From assembly GCA_030153205.1 (NCBI GenBank), contig JASLHV010000527.1, positions 1 through 6,166 on the forward strand: a stretch of 6,166 nt of DNA. Direction: 5' to 3'. Both the position numbers and the translations under genes were made by a program. The stretch is from Roseiarcus sp. (GTDB lineage: Bacteria > Pseudomonadota > Alphaproteobacteria > Rhizobiales > Beijerinckiaceae). A model generated the notes under the pieces. It had not been told where the DNA came from and did not search any database. It saw only the letters and a list, made by a program, of their open reading frames with translations. Numbering within the stretch: position 1 is the first letter of the stretch; each line of letters opens with the position of its first letter. Shown one piece after another: positions 1 to 4,074 of this stretch.

Positions 1-141
1 GAACCGACCGGCGAGCGGATCGCCCGCCAAAGCAGATAGCTCCTGATTGTCGACGAAGTTTGCGTAATGGCGGCCGGCGGCGGGCGCCTTCGCCGTTAGA
101 TCAAAGCTGTCGCGCTCAAGCTTGTCGTGCAAGGCTTGCAT
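1..141 (-). CDS. Unidentified protein, N-terminal fragment (runs off left edge)
   Basis: This minus-strand frame opens with ATG at 141-139 and stays open for 47 codons to the window edge. The protein begins MQALHDKLERDSFDLT and continues with a mixed, soluble-looking composition: no signal peptide and no membrane segment in the visible part. I do not recognise the family. Three things support a real gene although only a fragment is visible. A GGGA ribosome-binding sequence (152-149) lies 7 nt before the ATG. A sigma70-like promoter at 171-199 would start transcription about 20-25 nt upstream of it. The frame also fills the space left of plsC on the same strand. The frame is open further upstream (a TTG about 30 nt before the ATG), but that start would lie inside the predicted -10 region, so the ATG is preferred. 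It probably has its own promoter rather than relying on ftsE-ftsX-plsC read-through. Confidence 0.55.
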   Translation of the reverse strand, partial: MQALHDKLERDSFDLTAKAPAAGRHYANFVDNQELSALAGDPLAGRF

Positions 142-170
142 TGTCGTGTCCCGAAAGGCTGATGGGAACA

Positions 171-199
171 AAGATAGAACATTTGAGGGTACGCGTCAA
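171..199 (-). promoter_or_regulatory. Sigma70-like promoter for the left-edge gene
   Basis: On the minus strand a -35 element TTGACG (199-194) is followed by exactly 17 nt and a -10 element TATCTT (176-171). That is 5 of 6 and 4 of 6 matches to TTGACA and TATAAT with ideal spacing. The predicted transcription start near 164 leaves a leader of roughly 23 nt that contains a GGGA ribosome-binding sequence before the ATG at 141. This is pattern reading only; alphaproteobacterial housekeeping promoters often have weaker -10 elements than this one. Confidence 0.5.
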
Positions 200-201
200 C
201 G

Positions 202-224
202 CTTCGCGAACGAATCACTTCGCG
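202..224. repeat. TTCGCGAA palindrome and CTTCGCG direct repeat upstream of a promoter
   Basis: The 7-mer CTTCGCG occurs at 202-208 and again at 218-224, a 16-bp period. The first copy lies within a perfect 8-bp palindrome TTCGCGAA (203-210). The halves CGCGAA (205-210) and TTCGCG (219-224) also form an inverted repeat with an 8-nt centre. The cluster ends 3 bp upstream of the -35 element at 194-199, where an activator or repressor could bind. No regulator can be named, and in GC-rich DNA short CGCG repeats arise by chance, so this is only a candidate operator. Confidence 0.3.
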
Positions 225-266
225 TGGTTTACGGAATCCTCCTGGCGAAAAAGCGGAAAGTTTGCG

Positions 267-1025
267 TCAGCTTTGCGCCGGCGCCAGTTTCAGCGCCAAG
301 GAAGCGTCCTGCGCCACCGCCTCGGCGTTGAGCCGGGTCGAGGCGGCTTCGATCGATTCCTGAAGCTTGGCGAGAAACACATCCCGTTCCAATCCCGGCG
401 GGATCGCCGGCAGATATTCGATGATCGCGACGCCGGGCCGGCGCGAGAATCCGCGTCTGCCCCAATAGAGGCCGGTGTTCAGCGCAACCGGCAGGCAGGG
501 CGCGCCGCTGTCGACATAGAGATGACCAACGCCCTGCTTATATTGCGGCGGCGCGCCGGGCGGCCTGCGCGTGCCCTCCGGAAAGATAAATATCTGGCGT
601 CCGGCCCGCAGCACCGCCACGGCGCGCTCGGAGAGCACGTTAAGCGCGCTTCGGCCGCGGGCGCGGTCAATGGCGATTTGCTCGGCGCCCCACAGATACC
701 AGCCGAAGATCGGGATATACATGAGCTGCTTCTTGAGGACATAGGCGAAGTCCGGCGCGTGTTTCAGCAGCGAAAAGGTCTCGAGGAAGGACTCGTGTTT
801 GGCGGCGATGATGTAGCCGCCTTTCGGGATGTTCTCGAGGCCGCGGAATTCGATTGTCAGGCCGCAGATATGCTCGAGCAGCCAGAGCGAGCAGGCGCCC
901 CAAAGCCGGCCCATGAAGAAGACGGCGTGGCGTCCCATCAAAACCGACGGCAAGCCGAGGATCATCAACACGACGAGCGTGGCGTAGAAGCAAAGATTGA
1001 AGATGAGGGAGCGCAAGCTGACCAT
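267..1025 (-). CDS. plsC: 1-acyl-sn-glycerol-3-phosphate acyltransferase (PlsC/LPLAT family)
   Basis: The enzyme transfers an acyl chain to the sn-2 position of lysophosphatidic acid to give phosphatidic acid, the precursor of membrane phospholipids, at the inner face of the cytoplasmic membrane. The 252-residue length is normal for the family. A hydrophobic N-terminal anchor spans about residues 8-30. The LPLAT blocks follow in order: block I KHESFLET (76-83), block II GWYLWGAEQIAIDR (108-121), block III FPEGTR (148-153) and block IV CLPVALNTG (177-185). Block I has His77 and, four residues on, Glu82 instead of the textbook Asp (HX4E rather than HX4D). ATG at 1025 is chosen because an in-frame TAA lies just upstream; no strong ribosome-binding site is visible. 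The gene follows ftsX after 50 bp without an obvious terminator, so it is probably the third gene of the ftsE-ftsX operon. The exact acyl-acceptor is inferred from family only. Confidence 0.9.
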   Translation of the reverse strand: MVSLRSLIFNLCFYATLVVLMILGLPSVLMGRHAVFFMGRLWGACSLWLLEHICGLTIEFRGLENIPKGGYIIAAKHESFLETFSLLKHAPDFAYVLKKQLMYIPIFGWYLWGAEQIAIDRARGRSALNVLSERAVAVLRAGRQIFIFPEGTRRPPGAPPQYKQGVGHLYVDSGAPCLPVALNTGLYWGRRGFSRRPGVAIIEYLPAIPPGLERDVFLAKLQESIEAASTRLNAEAVAQDASLALKLAPAQS

Positions 1026-1075
1026 GGTCGGGACAATCGCTTAAACCGGCTGTCGAGATAAGAGCGGGCGGGGCG

Positions 1076-2050
1076 TCAGAGCAAGCGCCTGAGATGCCTA
1101 AAAACGATGACCCGCGAAATGATCGCCGTGAGGACGCCAATGGCGACGGCGACCGCGAAAATAGCGACATAGCCCTTCACGCCCAAAGCGAAAGCCCCGA
1201 ATAGTGCGACAATCTCCTCGCCGCCCGGCGAATCGGTCCACCAGGTCGAGAGGGCGGTCGCGCCGAGGAAAAAGAGCGCCGCCGCCGCGCCGCCGAGAAG
1301 GCCGCCCCGTAAGCCCAATCGCAAGAAATGGCCCTGAAACTGGCGCGAAATATAGCTGTCGGCGGCGCCGACGAAATGCAGCACTTCGATGATTTCGCGA
1401 TTCCCCGCCATGGCGCCGCGCGTCGCAAAGCCGATCGCCAGCATCATCGCGAAAATCATCAGGAGGAAGAGCGCCAGCGCGAACACGACGACGGCGTCCG
1501 CCATTGTGTCGAGCCGCGACAACCAAAGCCGGTGATCGTCGAGACTGGCGCCTGGCGCTTTGCTCGCCAGCGCGCTCCGCAGGGCGCCGAGATCGGGCGC
1601 GACGTGCTCTTGCATCTTGACCACGATCAGTCGGGGAATCGGCAATTCGCTCAAATCGAGCCCGGCGCCGAGCCAGGGCTCGAGCAGGCGCTCGGAATCC
1701 TTTTTGGAGAAAACCTGTACGCTGGCGACGCCTGGGGAGCCGCGCGCCGCGGCCGCCGCTTGTTCGACCTCGGCGTCAACGTCCTGGCCAAGGTCGGGCT
1801 TGATCTGGATTGTGATCTCGCGGGAAATCTCGGAGCGCCAGCCATCTGAAGCACTGGCGACCAGCATCGCGCCGCCTGCCGTCAGGCAGGAGAGGAAGGT
1901 CATGATCGCGATAACGATGACCAAGGCGCGGCCGGCGATGGAACTTGCCGGCACTAGCGGCATGTCGCGCTTGAGGCCGGCGCTGGCCTCGTCCTCCGCG
2001 CCGCGTCGCACGGCGCTTGATCGCTCCTGCAAGGGTGAGACGCTCACCAT
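1076..2050 (-). CDS. ftsX: Cell division protein FtsX (ABC transporter-type permease)
   Basis: FtsX is the membrane subunit of the FtsEX complex. It does not transport a known substrate; ATP hydrolysis by FtsE is passed through FtsX to activate peptidoglycan hydrolases at the septum. The 324 residues show the standard layout. There is a cytoplasmic tail (1-40), a first membrane helix (about 42-66), a periplasmic domain (about 67-184) and three further helices (about 186-208, 245-270 and 290-315). The cytoplasmic stretch after helix 2 carries the FtsX hallmark NREIIEVLHFVGA (217-229). The start is ambiguous. ATG at 2050 overlaps the end of ftsE by 7 bp but sits only 1 nt after GAGAGG. GTG at 2047 (codon 2) overlaps the ftsE stop by 4 bp as GTGA with a 4-nt spacing. 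Met30 is a less likely alternative. Either overlap implies translational coupling with ftsE. Confidence 0.93.
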   Translation of the reverse strand: MVSVSPLQERSSAVRRGAEDEASAGLKRDMPLVPASSIAGRALVIVIAIMTFLSCLTAGGAMLVASASDGWRSEISREITIQIKPDLGQDVDAEVEQAAAAARGSPGVASVQVFSKKDSERLLEPWLGAGLDLSELPIPRLIVVKMQEHVAPDLGALRSALASKAPGASLDDHRLWLSRLDTMADAVVVFALALFLLMIFAMMLAIGFATRGAMAGNREIIEVLHFVGAADSYISRQFQGHFLRLGLRGGLLGGAAAALFFLGATALSTWWTDSPGGEEIVALFGAFALGVKGYVAIFAVAVAIGVLTAIISRVIVFRHLRRLL

Positions 2051-2718
2051 TCCTCTCGATCGAAGATTTGCAGGCGCCCGTCGCTGATCACGAGACGACG
2101 CGCGTCGGCGAATTGATCCATCAGCGCGATATCATGCGTTGCAATGACGACGGCGGTGCCGGATTTGTGCAATTCGATGAAGAGCCGCAGCAGTCGTCGC
2201 GCCAGGCCCGGATCGACATTGCCCGTCGGCTCGTCGGCCAGCAGCAATTCGGGCCGGACGATCAGCGCCCGCGCGATGGCGGCGCGCTGCTTTTCGCCGC
2301 CTGAAAGAACTGGCGGCAAAGCGTTCATGCGCTCGCCGAGACCAACCCATTTGAGGAGTTCGACGACTTCCGCGCGATAGCTCGCCTCGCCCCGGCCCAT
2401 GACGCGCAAAGGCAATGCCACATTTTCGTAAGTCGTGAGGTGGTCAAGCAGCCGGAAATCCTGGAACACGACGCCGATGCGGCGGCGCAACGCGGTTATG
2501 GCGTCCTTATCAAGGCTCGCCGCGTCACGGCCGAACATTTTAATGATGCCGCGCGTCGGCTTGAGCGACAAAAGCATCAAGCGCAACAGCGTCGTCTTGC
2601 CAGCGCCCGAGGGGCCGCTGAGAAACTGGAAGCTTTGCGCCTCGACGGAAAACGAAAGGTCGCGCACGACCTCCGGCCCCATTCCGTATCTCAACCCAAC
2701 ATTTTCAAAATGGAGCAA
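2044..2718 (-). CDS. ftsE: Cell division ATP-binding protein FtsE
   Basis: FtsE is the cytoplasmic ATPase of the FtsEX complex and is recruited to the division ring. Its 224 residues carry a complete ABC nucleotide-binding domain: Walker A GPSGAGKT (35-42), Q-loop Gln86 in VVFQDF (83-88), signature LSGGEKQR (138-145), Walker B LLLADEP with catalytic Glu163 (158-164), and switch His195 in ATHD (193-196). The N-terminus FENVGLRYGMGPEV is typical of FtsE rather than of LolD or MacB. The start is TTG at 2718, with a weak purine-rich AGAAGAG about 8 nt upstream. No ATG or GTG fits the family N-terminus, and TTG falls exactly where homologues have their Met. It is the first gene of the ftsE-ftsX-plsC unit and overlaps ftsX. 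Transcription must start in the divergent region to the right. Confidence 0.96.
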   Translation of the reverse strand: MLHFENVGLRYGMGPEVVRDLSFSVEAQSFQFLSGPSGAGKTTLLRLMLLSLKPTRGIIKMFGRDAASLDKDAITALRRRIGVVFQDFRLLDHLTTYENVALPLRVMGRGEASYRAEVVELLKWVGLGERMNALPPVLSGGEKQRAAIARALIVRPELLLADEPTGNVDPGLARRLLRLFIELHKSGTAVVIATHDIALMDQFADARRLVISDGRLQIFDREEW

Positions 2719-2744
2719 GGCCGCGACTCTTCTTAATGCACACA

Positions 2745-2773
2745 GAAAGAGCGGAACCAGCTTCTCCCGTCAA
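2745..2773 (-). promoter_or_regulatory. Weak candidate promoter for ftsE-ftsX-plsC
   Basis: On the minus strand TTGACG (2773-2768) matches 5 of 6 bases of the -35 consensus and is followed by 17 nt and TCTTTC (2750-2745). The latter matches the -10 consensus poorly (2 of 6). Transcription would begin near 2738 and leave a leader of about 20 nt before the TTG start of ftsE. The position is right, but the -10 element is weak, so the real start could be elsewhere in the intergenic region. Confidence 0.25.
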
Positions 2774-2816
2774 ATTTGAGACGATGCGACGGCGGCGATC
2801 GTCAGCAACGCTCTGT

Positions 2817-2832
2817 TTAACCGGGCCTTAAC
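2817..2832 (+). promoter_or_regulatory. CtrA-type binding site (TTAA-N7-TTAAC)
   Basis: The sequence TTAACCGGGCCTTAAC is an exact match to the full alphaproteobacterial CtrA box TTAA-N7-TTAAC. CtrA is the response regulator that times cell division, DNA replication and motility genes in this class. The site lies 57 bp before the preferred start of the zinc-ribbon gene and 98 bp upstream of the ftsE start, so it could control either direction or both. The other TTAA sequences I checked in the window lack the second half at the right spacing. The match is seen directly; binding by CtrA is inferred. Confidence 0.6.
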
Positions 2833-2875
2833 CATGAACGCGCCCAATGGCCTTCCGCATTTCTCGACGGCCTCC

Positions 2876-2881
2876 GGACGG
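2876..2881 (+). promoter_or_regulatory. Ribosome-binding site that decides the zinc-ribbon start
   Basis: GGACGG lies 7 nt before ATG 2889 and is a one-mismatch relative of GGAGG. The in-frame ATG at 2847, which would add 14 residues, has no purine-rich sequence in front of it. The added residues (MAFRISRRPPDGSA) also do not look like part of the zinc ribbon. The later start is therefore preferred. Confidence 0.45.
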
Positions 2882-2888
2882 CTCAGCC

Positions 2889-3455
2889 ATGCTTTTGACC
2901 TGTGAAATCTGCGCGCGGCCTCATCGGAGCCGGGGCGTGGCCGATTTGCTTCGCTGCCCCCGTTGCGGCGGTCCGCTCGTCGCGGCCGAGAAGCCTCGAA
3001 GCCGACGGGCGACGCCGCTCATCGTCGCTGCGTTCGTTCTTGCCGCCGGCATGGCGGTAGTTGCGGCCCGGACGCCGATTGTCCGCGTCGCGCCGGCGAC
3101 CGCACGCATCTATGCGGCGATCGGCCTGCCGGTGAATCTGCGCGGCGTCGCCTTTGATGAGGTGCACACGAGCATCGTCGAGGCCGACGGCAGGCGGGTG
3201 TTGACCGTGGAGGGCGCTCTGGTCAACTTGCGCGATCAGAAAGTGGAGACTTCGGACATGCGGATCGCGTTGCGCGACGCTCAGAGCCACGAAATCTATG
3301 TCTGGACGGCTCACGCGCCGAAAGCTGCGCTCGAGCCGCGCGAGCAGACCGCATTCCGTCTGCGCCTCGCCTCGCCGCCCTCCGGCGCTCAGGAGGTAAT
3401 GGTCCGATTCGCCTCGAACTTTGATAAGCGCGCCTCGATCGAGGATGGGCTGTGA
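2889..3455 (+). CDS. MJ0042-type zinc-ribbon, single-pass membrane protein with DUF3426-like domain
   Basis: From ATG 2889 the protein is 188 residues with three parts. An N-terminal zinc ribbon has two CxxC pairs, Cys5/Cys8 (CEIC) and Cys23/Cys26 (CPRC), 14 residues apart. A basic linker (RSRR) leads into one membrane helix at about 42-60. A C-terminal domain (about 75-188) is rich in short beta strands and resembles the DUF3426/FxLYD-like domains found after such ribbons. The positive-inside pattern puts the ribbon in the cytoplasm and the C-terminal domain in the periplasm. The molecular function is unknown to me. By memory, similar proteins stand next to ftsE in other Hyphomicrobiales. 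The gene is divergent from ftsE, faces the CtrA box, and overlaps hpt by 4 bp. The alternative start at 2847 gives 202 residues but has no ribosome-binding site. Confidence 0.82.
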   Translation: MLLTCEICARPHRSRGVADLLRCPRCGGPLVAAEKPRSRRATPLIVAAFVLAAGMAVVAARTPIVRVAPATARIYAAIGLPVNLRGVAFDEVHTSIVEADGRRVLTVEGALVNLRDQKVETSDMRIALRDAQSHEIYVWTAHAPKAALEPREQTAFRLRLASPPSGAQEVMVRFASNFDKRASIEDGL

Positions 3456-3991
3456 GCGGGGCACGGCAAGTCCAGGTTCTCATCGACGAAAAGGCGATCG
3501 CGGAGCGCACGCAGAAACTCGCCGAGGAAATCGCCGCGGCCGAGCCCAAGGATTTGCTCGTCGTCGCGATCCTCAAAGGCTCGTTCATGTTCGCGGCCGA
3601 TTTGTTGCGCGCGCTTCACCGCGCCCATCTCGAGCCGCATGTCGAGTTCTTCCATCTTTCGAGCTATCTGGAAGGCACGGTTTCAACTGGCGCGGTGCGC
3701 ATCCTTAAGGACATCGAATCCTCGGTCAAAGATCGCGATGTGCTTCTGGTCGACGACATTCTCGAATCCGGGCGTACGCTTGCTTTCGCCAAGGATCTCC
3801 TGATGGCGCGGGGGGCGCGTCGCGTGATGATCTGCACCATGCTCGAAAAGCCTGGCAAAAGAGCGGTGCAGATCAAGGCGGATTTCGTCGGCTTCGTCTG
3901 CCCCGATGTGTTCGTCGTCGGCTATGGCATGGATGTCGCACATTCCTACCGGCAGTTACCATTCATCGGGCGCGTCGTGATGGACGATTAG
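3452..3991 (+). CDS. hpt: Hypoxanthine (guanine) phosphoribosyltransferase
   Basis: This cytoplasmic purine-salvage enzyme joins hypoxanthine or guanine to PRPP, giving IMP or GMP and pyrophosphate. Its 179 residues match the usual bacterial length. Visible elements are the pyrophosphate loop LKGS (41-44), the flexible active-site loop with the Ser-Tyr pair (71-72), the PRPP-binding motif VLLVDDILESGRTL (97-110), and the purine-pocket segment FVVGYGMD (154-161) followed by YRQLPFIG. The residue aligned with the catalytic Asp of Escherichia coli Hpt (VEDIIDSG) is Glu105 here. From memory, ILESGRTL is common in alphaproteobacterial members, so I expect an active enzyme. The start is GTG 3452, with GAGG (3441-3444) 7 nt upstream. 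It overlaps the stop of the zinc-ribbon gene as GTGA, which implies coupled translation. Whether it prefers hypoxanthine or guanine cannot be read from the sequence. Confidence 0.93.
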   Translation: MSGARQVQVLIDEKAIAERTQKLAEEIAAAEPKDLLVVAILKGSFMFAADLLRALHRAHLEPHVEFFHLSSYLEGTVSTGAVRILKDIESSVKDRDVLLVDDILESGRTLAFAKDLLMARGARRVMICTMLEKPGKRAVQIKADFVGFVCPDVFVVGYGMDVAHSYRQLPFIGRVVMDD

Positions 3992-4074
3992 GGCTGGGCC
4001 GCGTGGAACGCGCTTGACGGCGTCGTTTTGATGTGGCCCCACAACCTAATTCGTAAGCGCGTCGAGCTGTCCCC
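3992..4074. other. hpt-pepP spacer with two small inverted repeats
   Basis: The 83-bp gap contains a perfect 5-bp hairpin CGCGT-GGA-ACGCG (4000-4012) and a second inverted repeat TGTGG-CC-CCACA (4032-4043). A TTTT run at 4026-4029 lies between them, but 13 nt after the first hairpin, too far for a standard intrinsic terminator. The second repeat could be an operator in front of pepP. I see no good -35/-10 pair, so whether pepP has its own promoter or is read from hpt remains open. Confidence 0.35.

Larger units (their letters stand above)
142..266. other. Intergenic region between plsC and the left-edge gene
   Basis: This 125-bp gap separates the plsC stop from the ATG of the left-edge gene, both on the minus strand. 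Besides the promoter and repeat cluster it holds two GAATC (GANTC) sites at 212-216 and 234-238. It also holds an isolated AGGAGG on the minus strand (243-238) that has no start codon at a usable distance. I see no convincing intrinsic terminator for plsC: the weak pairing near 244-279 lies partly inside the plsC coding end and lacks a T-run. Confidence 0.5.
2719..2888. other. Divergent intergenic region, ftsE versus zinc-ribbon gene
   Basis: This 170-bp stretch separates the start codons of two divergent units and must contain promoters for both. Visible in it are the CtrA-type box (2817-2832), a weak -35/-10 pair facing ftsE, and a ribosome-binding sequence in front of 2889. An ATG at 2834 opens a short frame that ends inside the zinc-ribbon gene; it has no ribosome-binding site and I do not count it as a gene. 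No clear sigma70 promoter facing right is visible. Confidence 0.5.

Noticed and set aside
96..218. A 40-codon minus-strand GTG frame following a perfect AGGAGG (243-238)
   Set aside because: The GTG is 19 nt from AGGAGG, too far for a ribosome-binding site. The frame spans the predicted promoter and overlaps the better-supported left-edge gene out of frame. The AGGAGG is probably accidental or a relic.
60..1061. A 333-codon plus-strand open frame across the plsC region
   Set aside because: It is antisense to plsC, whose motifs are unmistakable. Its product is Arg-, Gln- and Glu-rich without any recognisable domain, which is typical of mirror frames in GC-rich genes.
1328..2087. Two overlapping plus-strand open frames opposite ftsX
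   Set aside because: They lie entirely or almost entirely antisense to a clear ftsX, have no ribosome-binding logic and give low-complexity basic products.
2847..2888. N-terminal extension of the zinc-ribbon protein from ATG 2847
   Set aside because: There is no ribosome-binding site, whereas GGACGG at 7-nt spacing supports ATG 2889. The 14 extra residues add no domain.
2834..2905. Short plus-strand ATG frame ending inside the zinc-ribbon gene, considered as a leader peptide
   Set aside because: It has no ribosome-binding sequence, its ATG sits beside the CtrA box, and the peptide shows no attenuator-like feature.
4000..4029. Hairpin plus TTTT as an intrinsic terminator of hpt
   Set aside because: The stem is only 5 bp and the TTTT lies 13 nt after it, so the geometry does not fit a rho-independent terminator.
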